In this document: positions 16,925-26,900 of the stretch, piece after piece
Numbering within the stretch: the stretch's first letter is position 1
Layout: every line of letters begins with the position of its first letter
DNA from: Amycolatopsis australiensis
GTDB taxonomy: Bacteria > Actinomycetota > Actinomycetes > Mycobacteriales > Pseudonocardiaceae
Length of the DNA stretch: 64,000 nucleotides
Reading direction: 5' to 3'
Assembly: GCF_900119165.1 (NCBI RefSeq)
Contig: NZ_FPJG01000006.1
Coordinates: 3,224,001 to 3,288,000, forward strand
Notes under the pieces: model-generated
The model's input: the letters and a program-made list of their open reading frames with translations, nothing else
Database searches by the model: none
What the model was told of the DNA's origin: nothing
Position numbers and translations under genes: made by a program

Positions 16925-17928
16925 CCGGCATGGCCACCCCGACCCTGACCAAGGTGGACAGCGCGCCACCGAAGCGGACCAACAAGGTCGTCACCGCGCT
17001 GCGGCGGTTCGCGATCTCGATCACGATCTTCAACATCGTCGGCTACACCGTGCTCGGCTTCGAGCAGCCGTGGCTGTACCCGTTCATCGCGCTGGCGACC
17101 GCGTACACCACGGAGATCCTCCTCGAGGTCATCAATTCCCGGGTGACCGGCCGCGAGGTCCGGTTCAAGGGGAACGGGTTCAAGGGCCTGGTCGAGTTCC
17201 TGCTGCCGGCGCACATCACCGGCCTGGCGCTCAACATGCTGACCTACGTCAACGACCGCTGGCAGGTCATGGTCTTCGGCGTGGTCGTCGCGGTCGGCGC
17301 GAAGTGGGTGCTGCAGGCCCCGGTCTACGGCCGGATGCGCCACTACATGAACCCGTCGAACTTCGGGATCACGATCATCCTGCTCGTGTTCCCGTGGGCG
17401 AGCATCGCGCCGCCGTACCACTTCACCGAGCAGGTCGACACCTGGGTCGGCTGGCTGATCGTCGGCATCATCCTCGCGTCGGGCACGGTGCTCAACGCGT
17501 TGCTGACCAGCCGGATGTGGCTGATCGCGGGCTGGCTGAGCTTCTTCGTCATCCAGGCCTTCGTCCGCGGCTGGATCTTCGGCACGTCGATCCCCGGCGC
17601 GCTGGCGATGGGCACCGGTGTCGCGTTCGTGCTCTACACCAACTACATGGTCACCGACCCGGGCACGTCACCGTCGAAGCGCGGCTCGCAGTTCGCCTTC
17701 GGGGCCGGGGTGGCGCTCGCGTACGGCTTCTTCACCGCCGTGCACGTGGCCTACGGGCTGTTCCTGGCCACCGCGACCGTGTGCCTGATCCGCGGGATCT
17801 TCCTGTGGGGCCTGCACTTCTCGACCAAAGCGCGGCTGAAGTTCGAGGCGGAGCAGGCCGCGCAGAAGGCGAAGCTCGAGCTGGCCAAGCCGGCCGGCGA
17901 CGAGCGGCCCGGGGCTGTCGCGGCATGA
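16921..17928 (+). CDS. unbU: UnbU-type integral membrane protein
   Basis: This 335-residue membrane protein has about eight hydrophobic segments between residues 30 and 300. The motif MVTDPGTSPSKRG near residue 240 resembles the flavin-attachment region of RnfD/NqrB subunits, so UnbU may be a membrane redox or electron-transfer component; that link is inferred. It is part of the conserved enediyne cassette with unbV. GTG 16921 overlaps the unbV stop and its own stop overlaps the P450 start. The C-terminal about 35 residues are charged and cytoplasmic-looking. Confidence 0.92.
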   Translation: MTGMATPTLTKVDSAPPKRTNKVVTALRRFAISITIFNIVGYTVLGFEQPWLYPFIALATAYTTEILLEVINSRVTGREVRFKGNGFKGLVEFLLPAHITGLALNMLTYVNDRWQVMVFGVVVAVGAKWVLQAPVYGRMRHYMNPSNFGITIILLVFPWASIAPPYHFTEQVDTWVGWLIVGIILASGTVLNALLTSRMWLIAGWLSFFVIQAFVRGWIFGTSIPGALAMGTGVAFVLYTNYMVTDPGTSPSKRGSQFAFGAGVALAYGFFTAVHVAYGLFLATATVCLIRGIFLWGLHFSTKARLKFEAEQAAQKAKLELAKPAGDERPGAVAA

Positions 17929-19298
17929 CCGTCCCGCCGGACGAGGCCCGGGCGGCGCGCACCGCGCCGCCCGGGCCGCCGCGCCGGGCGACGATCCGGT
18001 TGCTGAAGCAGCTCTTCACCGACCGGCTCGCGCTCATGGGCGACAACGCCGAGGCCTACGGCGACGTCGTCCGCATCGCCATCGGCCCGAAGGCGATGTA
18101 CCTGGTGAACCACCCGGACCTGGCCAAGCACGTGCTCGCCGACAACGCGGCGAACTACCACAAGGGCATCGGCCTGCAGGAGGCCCGCCGGGCACTCGGC
18201 GACGGCCTGCTGACCAGCGACGGCGAGACCTGGCGGCGCCAGCGCCGGACCATCCAGCCGGTGTTCCAGCCCAAGCGGATCGCGCGCCAGGCCGGGATCG
18301 TGGCGTCCGAAGTGGACGCTCTGGTCAAGCGGCTGGCCGCGCACGACGGGCCGGTCGAGGTGCTGCACGAGATGACCGGGCTGACGCTCGGCGTCCTCGG
18401 CAAGACGCTGCTGGACGCCGAACTGGGCGGCTACGAGACGCTCGGACATTCGTTCGAGGCCGTGCAGGACCAGGCCATGTTCGAGGCGGTCACGCTGAGC
18501 ATGGTGCCGCAGTGGGTGCCGCTGAAGAAGCAGCTGCAGTTCCGGACCGCGCGCGCCGACCTGCGCCGGATCGCCGACGAGCTCGTCGAACGGCGGCTGG
18601 CGCACCCGGTCGAGGGCGGGGAAGACGTCCTGTCGCGGCTGATCGCGTCGGGGTCGGAGGAGGGTTCGTCGCGCGAGCGCATGCGCGACGAGCTGATCAC
18701 GCTGCTGCTGGCCGGGCACGAGACCACCGCGAGCACACTCGGCTGGGCGTTCCACCTGATCGACGAGCACCCGGAGGTCGGCGAGCGGCTGCACGCCGAG
18801 GCCACCGAGGTCCTCGGCGACCGGCTGCCCGGGCACGAGGACCTGCGGCGGCTGACCTACACCGCGTCGGTCGTCGAGGAGGTCATGCGGCTGTACCCGC
18901 CGGTGTGGCTGCTGCCGCGGGTCGCCCAGGCCGACGACGAGATCGGCGGGTACCACGTGCCGGCCGGGTCCGACGTCGTCGTGGTGCCCTACACGCTGCA
19001 CCGGCACCCGGCCTTCTGGACCGACCCGGAGCGGTTCGACCCGGACCGGTTCACCGCGGCCGAACGACCGCCGCGGTACGCGTACATCCCGTTCGGCGCC
19101 GGGCCGAGGTTCTGCATCGGCAACAGCCTCGGGGTGATGGAGGCGGTCTTCGTGCTCGCGCTGGCCGCCCGCGACCTGCGGCTGCGCAAGCTGCCCGGCT
19201 ACGTCGTCGAACCCGAGGCGATGCTCTCGCTGCGGGTGCGCGGCGGGCTGCCGATGACCGTGCACCCGCGGGCCGCCGAAGCCCGCCGGGCCGCTTGA
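17925..19298 (+). CDS. Cytochrome P450, enediyne core oxidation
   Basis: This 457-residue P450 has the oxygen-binding I-helix AGHETT at residues 263-268, the ExxR pair Glu319/Arg322, PERF at 368-371 and the haem loop FGAGPRFCIG with the axial Cys397. The sequence looks like the CYP102/fatty-acid-type class. There is no membrane anchor. A P450 of this position accompanies the core cassette in nine-membered enediyne clusters (the E7 gene), where it is presumed to oxidise the core or a polyene. Electron partners (ferredoxin and reductase) are not in the window. ATG 17925 overlaps the unbU stop. Confidence 0.93.
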   Translation: MTVPPDEARAARTAPPGPPRRATIRLLKQLFTDRLALMGDNAEAYGDVVRIAIGPKAMYLVNHPDLAKHVLADNAANYHKGIGLQEARRALGDGLLTSDGETWRRQRRTIQPVFQPKRIARQAGIVASEVDALVKRLAAHDGPVEVLHEMTGLTLGVLGKTLLDAELGGYETLGHSFEAVQDQAMFEAVTLSMVPQWVPLKKQLQFRTARADLRRIADELVERRLAHPVEGGEDVLSRLIASGSEEGSSRERMRDELITLLLAGHETTASTLGWAFHLIDEHPEVGERLHAEATEVLGDRLPGHEDLRRLTYTASVVEEVMRLYPPVWLLPRVAQADDEIGGYHVPAGSDVVVVPYTLHRHPAFWTDPERFDPDRFTAAERPPRYAYIPFGAGPRFCIGNSLGVMEAVFVLALAARDLRLRKLPGYVVEPEAMLSLRVRGGLPMTVHPRAAEARRAA

Positions 19299-19323
19299 TC
19301 CACACCGATGAGGAGGTAGGCCG

Positions 19324-19893
19324 GTGCAACCCGAGGCCACCGAAGAAGACCGCGTCATGAACCTGACCCTCGAGGCCTACGCGGACACGATCGTGCCGGG
19401 GGAGAAGCGGTCCGCCGGCGACCGGGCCGTCGCCGGGGCCGCGCCCGGCCCGGGCGCGGTGGCGGCGGGCGCGCTGGAGCTGCTGAACTTCGACGCGACC
19501 GGCGTCACGGCCGGCCTGCCCTACCTCGCGCAGTCGCTCAACGACCACGCGAAGGTCTACGCGGGCGAAGTGGCGCTCGAACTCGACCACGACGTCCCGC
19601 CGTTCGTCGCGCTGCCGTACGAGCACCGCCGCGAGCTGGTGCGGCGGCTGACCACGCCCGGTCACCCCGAGAAGGACGGCTGGGTCAGCCTCGCGCTGTT
19701 CTGCAACATGGCCTACGACAGCGCCGCGCACAAGCACACCGCCGACGCCATCCGCGAGGGACACCCCGGCCTGCTGGCGCTCGGGTACACCGCCCCGGAC
19801 GCCGACGGCTTCTGGCGGTTCCCGAAGTACGGCTACGGCCGCAAGCTGGCCGAGCTCCACCCCGACACCACGCCTTCCGGGAGCCCCGCATGA
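19324..19893 (+). CDS. Small partner protein of GMC oxidoreductase (DUF5987-like)
   Basis: This is a 189-residue protein from GTG 19324 with GAGGAGG upstream. It has LEAYADTIVPGEKRS near the start, FVALPYEHRRELVRRL in the middle, and FCNMAYDSAAHKHTADA and FWRFPKYGYGRKLAE towards the end. The pattern resembles the small subunit-3-like proteins that accompany GMC oxidoreductases, and a DUF5987 assignment seems likely. It overlaps the GMC gene by 4 bp, so the two probably form a complex. It corresponds in place to the small unknown protein (E8) next to the oxidoreductase of C-1027-type clusters; that equivalence is inferred. Confidence 0.75.
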   Translation: MQPEATEEDRVMNLTLEAYADTIVPGEKRSAGDRAVAGAAPGPGAVAAGALELLNFDATGVTAGLPYLAQSLNDHAKVYAGEVALELDHDVPPFVALPYEHRRELVRRLTTPGHPEKDGWVSLALFCNMAYDSAAHKHTADAIREGHPGLLALGYTAPDADGFWRFPKYGYGRKLAELHPDTTPSGSPA

Positions 19894-21542
19894 ACGCCAT
19901 CGACAAGACCGACGTCGTCATCGTCGGCAGCGGTTTCGGCGGGTCCATCCCGGCCTACCACCTCGCCGCGGGCGGGGCCAAGGTCACCGTGCTCGAACGC
20001 GGGCCGTGGCTGGCCGCGGACGACTTCGAGCACGACTACCTGCTCGGCTCGTCCTACACCCGGGCGTTCGACTTCATCGTCGGCGACGGGATGAGCGTGC
20101 TGGGTGGCAACTGCGTCGGCGGCGGCAGCGTCGTCTACTTCGCCGCGATGCCCCGCGCGCCGAGGTTCGTCTTCGAACGCCACGGCAGCATCGGGCGCCG
20201 GATGTGGCCGTCGGTGATCTCCCGCGACACGCTGGAGCCGTGGTACGACCGCGTCGACGAGTCGATCCCGGTGTCCAAACAGGACTGGAGTGACGTCTCC
20301 TACGCCGGCGGGCTGTGGGCCGCGGCCTGCCACCACTCCGGGCGCACGGCGAACCCCGCGCCGGTGGCCGTCGACAACGACACTTGCGTGAACTGCAACT
20401 TCATGATGGCCGGCTGCAAGTTCGACGCCAAGCGGTCGATGCTGACGAACTACCTGCCCGCGGCGCTCGCGCACGGCGCGCAGATCCGGCCGCTGCACGA
20501 AGTCCAGCGCCTGGAACGGACCGAAGACGGCGGCTACCGCGTCCACTTCGACCTGATCGACGAAGCGGACTACCGGATCCGCACCGGCAGCGGGGTCATC
20601 GAGGCGAAGGTCGTCATCATCGCGGCCGGCGCCGGGGCCACGCCGGTGATCCTGCAGCGCTCGGAGGCCGCGCTCGGCGTCATGCCGCACGGCGTCGGCC
20701 GGTACTTCTCCGGCAACGGCGAGCGGCTCAACACCGCGATCATCGACGAGGACCGCGTCCGCGAGGTGCTGGGACTGTCCCGTGAGGACGGTCCGGTGTA
20801 CTCGGCCAACCACATCGGCAAGGGCCCGACCGTCGCGAACTGGGACAAGCTCGACGGGTCGCTGCCGGAGTACGAGCGGTATTCGCTGGAGCAGCTGTAC
20901 TTCCCGCCGGGGCTGGGCACCATCCTCGCCCAGGTGCCGGGCGGCGACGAGCCGCGCTGGTTCGGGGCGCAGAAGAAGGAGATCCTCAACCAGTGGGCGA
21001 ACTGGCTCACGATCTTCCTGATGACCGAAGACGACAACGAAGGCGTCTTCGGCGCGCCGCCGCCGACCGGCAACGCCTACCGCATCTCGCAGCAGATGCT
21101 CGGCCGTGGCTCGCTGCGGTACGAGCCGACGCCGAACACGCGTCGCGGCTGGGCGCTCGCGGACGCCGACTGCAAGGCGATCATCGAGAAGGACGGCATC
21201 GCGAAGGTCGCGCCGTGGACCAACGACGTCGTCGGCGCCTACACCGTGCACCCGCTCGCGTCGTGCCGGATCGGGGACGACGCGGCGACGTCCGCGCTGC
21301 ACCCGAACCACGAGCTGCGCAACCACCCGGGCATCTTCGTCACCGACAGCGCGTCGGTGCCGGGCGCGCTGACGGTGAACCCGGCGATGACCATCGCCGC
21401 GCTCGCCGAGCGGTCGGTCCCCGGCATCGTCCGGGCCCTGCAGGCCCGCGACGTCGACGTCAGCTACGGCGCCCCGGCCCCGGACGGCTCGATCACCGGC
21501 CGCCGCGCGGTGTCCAAGCTCGACCTGGTCGCCGGCAGCTGA
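19890..21542 (+). CDS. GMC-family FAD oxidoreductase
   Basis: This 550-residue flavoprotein is of the glucose-methanol-choline family, nearest in style to cholesterol-oxidase-like members. The FAD-binding GSGFGGS lies at about residues 13-19. Cys-containing ITCNFM-like sequence (CVNCNFMMAGC) near 168-178 may bind a metal or form disulfides. The C-terminal signature has HPLASCRIGDD, then TDSASVPGALTVNPAMTIAALAER. It probably oxidises an alcohol, or dehydrogenates, during enediyne core maturation (E9-type gene). ATG 19890 overlaps the small partner gene. Confidence 0.92.
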   Translation: MNAIDKTDVVIVGSGFGGSIPAYHLAAGGAKVTVLERGPWLAADDFEHDYLLGSSYTRAFDFIVGDGMSVLGGNCVGGGSVVYFAAMPRAPRFVFERHGSIGRRMWPSVISRDTLEPWYDRVDESIPVSKQDWSDVSYAGGLWAAACHHSGRTANPAPVAVDNDTCVNCNFMMAGCKFDAKRSMLTNYLPAALAHGAQIRPLHEVQRLERTEDGGYRVHFDLIDEADYRIRTGSGVIEAKVVIIAAGAGATPVILQRSEAALGVMPHGVGRYFSGNGERLNTAIIDEDRVREVLGLSREDGPVYSANHIGKGPTVANWDKLDGSLPEYERYSLEQLYFPPGLGTILAQVPGGDEPRWFGAQKKEILNQWANWLTIFLMTEDDNEGVFGAPPPTGNAYRISQQMLGRGSLRYEPTPNTRRGWALADADCKAIIEKDGIAKVAPWTNDVVGAYTVHPLASCRIGDDAATSALHPNHELRNHPGIFVTDSASVPGALTVNPAMTIAALAERSVPGIVRALQARDVDVSYGAPAPDGSITGRRAVSKLDLVAGS

Positions 21543-21559
21543 TGCACGGGTACGTCGAG

Positions 21560-21589
21560 CTCGCGCTCCTGGGTGCCTGGGAGCGCGAG
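21560..21589. terminator. 10-bp stem-loop between oxidoreductase and AhpD-like genes
   Basis: ctcgcgctcc and ggagcgcgag pair perfectly around a 10-nt loop. It lies in the leader of the next gene, 18 bp after the GMC stop. It may attenuate read-through or stabilise upstream mRNA. Confidence 0.5.
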
Positions 21590-21613
21590 TACGCCGGTTC
21601 GCGAGGAGGAACG

Positions 21614-22672
21614 ATGACCCCCGGACTGGTGCGGGTCGCCCTCCGGCGGACGCTGCGGGACGTCAAGTACGTCGAGGCCGTGCGGCCGCGGCGGGCGCGG
21701 GGGCTCGTGCGGGACGTCTACCGGCAGGTGGAACGGGACTTCGGCATGCTCGCCCCGCCGATCGCGCTGCACTCGCCCGCGCCGGACGTGCTCGCCGCCG
21801 CGTGGCTGATGCTGCGGGAGTCGCTCGTCGCGCGCGGGTCGGCGAGCCGGGCGGAGAAGGAGGTCGTCGCGGCCGCGGTGTCGGCGGCGAACTCGTGCCC
21901 GTACTGCGTCGAGGTGCACGGCATGGCCCTCGGTTCGCTGGGCGAGCCGTCCGCCGCCGCGGCCATCGAAGCCGGGGCCGTCGTCCCGGACGCGGACACG
22001 CGCGCGCTGGCGGCGTGGGCGAGCGGCGAGGGCGACCTGCCCGCGGACGCGCCCGCCGCCGAGTTCACCGCCGTGGCCGTGGCGTTCCACTACCTCAACC
22101 GGGTGGTGAGCGTGTTCCTCGGCCCGTCGCCGCTGCCGGACGCCGTGCCGCAGCCGGCCCGGGCGAAAGCCAAGGCGATACTGGGATTCTTGCTCAAGCC
22201 CGGCCTCGCGCCCGCACCGGGCGAGGCGCTCGGCCTGCTGCCGCCGACGGCCGCCGACGGCCCGGGCTGGGCCGCACCGGGCAGCACCCTGGCCGACGCC
22301 TTCGCGCGGGCCGGGGCGGCGGTCGAGGCGGCCGGGGAACGCTCGGTGCCGTCCCGCGTGCGCGACCTCGTCCGCCGGGAAGTCAAGGCCTGGGACGGCA
22401 AGCCGCCCGGGCTGAGCCGCGCGTGGGCCGAGCCGGTGCTCGCCGAGCTGCCCGCCGGCGAACGGGCGGCGGGCCGCCTGGCGCTGCTCACCGCCAAGGC
22501 GGCCTACCAGATCGGTTCCGCCGACGTCGCCGCCGTTCGTCCGCAATGGACGGACGATCGCGCCCTGGTGGAGCTGGTGTCGTGGGCGGCTCGCACCGCG
22601 GCCGTGGCCGCCGGTGACCGGCTGGCGCACCGCCCGCGAAGAGAAGACTCCCCTCGTCGGCGCGGGCGATGA
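21614..22672 (+). CDS. AhpD/carboxymuconolactone decarboxylase-like protein, long form
   Basis: This is a 352-residue protein. Around residues 82-103 it carries an AhpD-type active-site helix, KEVVAAAVSAANSCPYCVEV, with Cys95 and Cys98 as the redox pair and His102 behind. The chain is about twice the length of ordinary AhpD proteins. The second half (LPPTAADGPGWAAPG, LTAKAAYQIGSADV) looks like a degenerate repeat of the fold without the CxxC. ATG 21614 is preferred because GAGGAGG lies ahead of it; an in-frame ATG at 21542 would overlap the GMC stop. A peroxidase or thiol-redox role beside the oxidative enzymes is plausible. Confidence 0.8.
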   Translation: MTPGLVRVALRRTLRDVKYVEAVRPRRARGLVRDVYRQVERDFGMLAPPIALHSPAPDVLAAAWLMLRESLVARGSASRAEKEVVAAAVSAANSCPYCVEVHGMALGSLGEPSAAAAIEAGAVVPDADTRALAAWASGEGDLPADAPAAEFTAVAVAFHYLNRVVSVFLGPSPLPDAVPQPARAKAKAILGFLLKPGLAPAPGEALGLLPPTAADGPGWAAPGSTLADAFARAGAAVEAAGERSVPSRVRDLVRREVKAWDGKPPGLSRAWAEPVLAELPAGERAAGRLALLTAKAAYQIGSADVAAVRPQWTDDRALVELVSWAARTAAVAAGDRLAHRPRREDSPRRRGR

Positions 22673-22858
22673 TCGAACGGCCGGCTCGCCCGCTGGGGCG
22701 CGCAGCACCGGGACACACCGAAACGAGACCCGGTTCCCGACGCCGCCCCGCGGATCCGGCAGGCCGGCGGTCACCGCGCGGTGGCTCCCCTTGCCCGCCG
22801 CCGCGGCGGTGGCCGCCGGCCCCCCGAACAGACGTCGCACCGGTGAGAGGACAGACAG

Positions 22859-23656
22859 GTGACTGACACCACGGGCGTGATCGCCGACCTGACCGCCGAG
22901 GCCGCCGAAGTCGACGCGCTCGTCGCCGGCCTCGCCGAAGCCGAGTGGGACACCCCCACCCCGGCTCCGGGCTGGGCCGTCCGGCACCAGATCGCGCACC
23001 TCGCGTTCATCTTCCGCATCGCGGGCCTCTCGGCCGCGCAGCCGCAGGCCTTCACCGAGATGACCAAGGCCGTCGCGTCGATCGGCTTCGAGAACGCGGT
23101 CGAAGGCGCGCTGCAGGAGTTCGTCCACGATCCGGCCGAAGTCCTGCTGAGCCGCTGGCGCGCCGAGCGCGACACCGGCATCAAGGCGCTGGCCGCCGTC
23201 CCCGGCGACCAGCTGGTGCCGTGGCTGGTGAACCCGCTGCCGCCGTACGTGCTCGCCTGCGCCGGGATGATGGAGCTGTTCGGCCACGGCCAGGACATCG
23301 CCGACGCGCTCGGCGTGCGGCCGCGGCGCACCGACCGGATCAAGCACCTCGCCGGGTTCGCCGTGCGGGTCCGGGACTTCGGCTACGAGGCGCGGAACCT
23401 GACCCCGCCCGCGGAGGAGTTCCGCTACGAGCTCACCGCGCCGTCGGGCGAGCTCTGGACGTTCGGGCCCGCCGACGCGACCCAGCGGGTCAGCGGCAGC
23501 GCCGAGGACTTCTGCCTGCTTGTCACCCGGCGGCGGCACCGCTACGACCTCGACATCCGGGCGAAGGGCACGCTGGCCGACCAGTGGCTCGACATCGCCC
23601 AGGCCTATCGCGGGCCCGCCGGGCAGGGCCGCCGTCCCGGCCAGTTCGGCGCCTGA
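22859..23656 (+). CDS. TIGR03084-type protein in enediyne operon
   Basis: This 265-residue protein is from GTG 22859. An N-terminal DinB/maleylpyruvate isomerase-like bundle has the metal-site-like WAVRHQIAHLAF near residue 40. It is followed by ACAGMMELFGHGQDIADALGVRPRR, YELTAPSGELWTFGP and AEDFCLLVTRRRHRYDL. It is a paralog of the gene at 7086-7748. The family is assigned to thiol-dependent isomerase or transferase-like folds, but no activity is proven. A protein of this kind recurs in enediyne clusters. It is separated from its neighbours by about 190 and 250 bp with no clear coding content. Confidence 0.8.
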   Translation: MTDTTGVIADLTAEAAEVDALVAGLAEAEWDTPTPAPGWAVRHQIAHLAFIFRIAGLSAAQPQAFTEMTKAVASIGFENAVEGALQEFVHDPAEVLLSRWRAERDTGIKALAAVPGDQLVPWLVNPLPPYVLACAGMMELFGHGQDIADALGVRPRRTDRIKHLAGFAVRVRDFGYEARNLTPPAEEFRYELTAPSGELWTFGPADATQRVSGSAEDFCLLVTRRRHRYDLDIRAKGTLADQWLDIAQAYRGPAGQGRRPGQFGA

Positions 23657-23904
23657 AGCAAACGGTGTGCCCCGTTGTCCCAGCGTGCTGACGTGCGCGC
23701 CGGCGGCAGCGGGAAAGAAGACGGTCCGCACCGCGCGGGAGATGCTGAACCCCGGCGGCCCGGCGGACCGGGTGAACCGGGCAGCGGCGCCGCCGCGGCC
23801 CGAGGAAGTGACCGGACGCGGGAGCCCCATCCCGCACCGGAGGACAGCGGGGACCTGACGGTTCCGGTGATACGGGGCTCGAGAGCCAGTGGGAGTGCGG
23901 TGGC

Positions 23905-26900
23905 ATGAGCGTAGAGCGGATTTCGATCGTCGGTATCGGTCTCCGGTACCCCGACGCGAGTTCTCCGGAGGAGCTCTGGGAAAACGTGCTGGCCGGGCGC
24001 CGGGCGTTCCGCAGGCTGCCGGACGAGCGGATGAACCGGGCGGACTACTACTCGCCCGACCCGAAGGCGCCGGACCGCTTCTACGCGCAGAAGGCGGCCG
24101 TGCTGCGGGACTACGAGTTCGACCGGGTCGCGCACAAGGTCGCCGGCAGCACATTCCGGGCGACCGACACGACGCACTGGCTGGCGCTCGACGTCGCCGC
24201 CGCGGCCCTCGCGGACGCCGGCTTCGGCGAAGGTGAAGGGGCGCCGCGCACGACCACCGGTGTCGTCATCGGCAACAGCCTCACCGGCGAGTTCTCCCGC
24301 GCGAACATCATGCGGCTGCGCTGGCCGTACGTCCGCCGCACGGTCGCCGCCGCGCTCACCGCCCGCGGCTGGGAGGACGAGGAGACCGCGAACTTCCTGC
24401 GCGAGCTGGAGATCCAGTACAAGGAGCCGTTCCCGGAGATCAACGAGGACACCCTCGCCGGCGGCCTGGCGAACACCATCGCCGGCCGCGTCTGCAACCA
24501 CTTCGACTTCGCCGGCGGCGGGTACACCGTCGACGGCGCCTGCTCGTCCTCGCTGCTTTCCGTGGTGACCGCGGCCAACGCGCTCGCCCAGGGCGACCTC
24601 GACCTGGCCATCGCCGGCGGCGTCGACCTCTCGATCGATCCGTTCGAGGTGATCGGCTTCGCCAAGACCGGCGCGCTCGCCAAGCGCGAGATGAAGGTCT
24701 ACGACGCCGACTCCAACGGCTTCTGGCCCGGCGAGGGCTCGGGCATGCTCGTGCTGATGCGCGAAAGCGACGCCATCGAGCAGGGCAAGCGCATCTACGC
24801 GTCGATCGGCGGCTGGGGTGTCTCCTCCGACGGCAAGGGCGGCATCACCCGGCCCGAGGCCGCCGGGCACCGGCTCGCCCTCAAGCGCGCCTACGACCGC
24901 GCGGGCTACGGCGTCGAGACCGTCTCCTACTTCGAGGGCCACGGCACCGGCACCGCGCTGGGCGACGCCACCGAGATCGAGGCGCTGTCCACCGCCCGCC
25001 GCGACGCCGACCCGCTGGCCGAGCCGGCCGCGCTGTCGACCATCAAGGGCAACATCGGGCACACGAAGGCCGCGGCCGGGGTCGCCGGCCTGATCAAGGC
25101 GACGCTGGCGGTGTACCACCAGGTCATCCCGCCGGCCACCGGGCACTACGAGCCGCACGAGTCGCTGACCGGCACGTCGGCGCGGATGTACGTCCCGCGT
25201 GACGCGACGCTCTGGCCGGAGGACCGCCCCGTCCGCGCCGGCGTCTCCGCGATGGGCTTCGGCGGCATCAACTCCCACGTCACCGTCACCGAGGCGCCGA
25301 CCGCGGCCCGTCGCCGCGAGCTCGACGAGCGGGCCCGCACCCTCGTGGCCGGACGGCAGGACGCCGAGCTGCTGCTGTTCGACGCCGACGACGTGGCGAC
25401 CCTGCGCGGCGACATCGCCGCGACGCTGGAGGTCGTGCCCAAGCTGTCGTTCGCCGAGCTGACCGACCTCGCCGGCGAGCTGGCCGGGAAGCTGGCCGGC
25501 CGGGCGGTGCGCGCCGCGGTCGTCGCGGCCAACCCCGAGCACGCCGAGCGGAAGCTGACCAAGCTGCTCGAACAGCTGGAATCCGGTGACTCGGTGTTCG
25601 ACCCGGCCGACGGCATCTTCGCGAGCAGCCGCGGCTCGGCCCCGAAGATCGGCTACCTGTTCCCCGGCCAGGGCTCCGGCCGTGGCGGCGACAGCGCCCT
25701 GCGCCGCCGGTTCGCCGTGGCCGAGGAGATCTTCCGCATCGCGGGCCTGCCGGTCACCGGCGACCAGGTCGCCACCGAGGTGGCCCAGCCGCGGATCGTC
25801 ACCGGTTCGCTGGCCGCGCTTCGCGTGCTGCGCTCGTTCGGCATCGAAGCCGCCACCGCCACCGGCCACAGCCTCGGTGAGCTGACGGCGCTGCACTGGG
25901 GCGGCGCGCTCGACGAGCGTGGCCTGCTCGAGCTGGCGAAGGTCCGCGGCAAGGTGATGGCCACGACGGCAGGCGACGGCACCGGCGCCATGGCCGGGAT
26001 CGCCGCGTCGCCGGGCCGGGTCGAGGAGCTGGGCCTGGGCGACGACGTCGTCATCGCCGGGTACAACGCGCCCGAGCAGACCGTCATCTCCGGCCCGGCC
26101 GCGGCGATCGACAAGATCGTCGCCCGGGCCAAGGCCCAGGGCGTCGGCGCGACCCGGATCAAGGTCTCGCACGCCTTCCACTCGCCGGCGGTCGAGCCGG
26201 CCGCGAACGCCATGACCGAGCGGCTCGGCGAGTTCGGTTTCGCCCGGCTGGAGCGGCCGGTGGTCTCCACCGTCAGTGGCGACGTGCTGCACGCCGCGGA
26301 GAACCTGCCGGAGCTGCTGCACGACCAGATCGTGCTGCCGGTCCGCTTCCGCGAGGCCGCCGCCAAGGTGGCCGAGCGCAGCGACCTCGTGGTCGAGGTC
26401 GGCCCTGGCCGCGTCCTGACCGGGCTTTTCGAGGAGATCGCGCCGGAGACGCCGGTGCTGGCGATCGACACGGACAACGCGTCACTGCAGGCCCTGCTGC
26501 GGGTCGTCGGCGCGGCGTTCGCGCTCGGCGCGCCCGTCTCGGTGGACGCGCTGTTCGAAGGCCGGGTCGTGCGCGCCCTGCCCGCCGACGGCGAGTTCAG
26601 CTTCCTCGCCAGCCCGTGCGAGGCCGCGCCGTCGATCGACAGCGAGCTGGCCGCCGAGCTGGCCGCGGAGAAGGCGCAGGCCGCCGAGGCCGGCACCGCC
26701 ACCGCGGACGGCGACTCCGGCTCGACGCTGGACCTGCTGCGCAAGCTCGCCGCCGAGCGCGTCGAGCTGCCGCTGGAGGCGGTCACCGCCGACACCCACC
26801 CGCTCGACGACCTGCACCTGTCGTCGATCACGGTCGGGCAGCTGGTCAACGACGTCACCCGGGCGCTGGGCCGGCCCGCCCTTGAGGGCATGCCGAACTT

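Noticed and set aside
21542..21613. Upstream ATG overlapping the GMC stop as start of the AhpD-like gene
   Set aside because: The leader contains a perfect stem-loop and a stronger ribosome-binding site precedes ATG 21614; kept only as an alternative.
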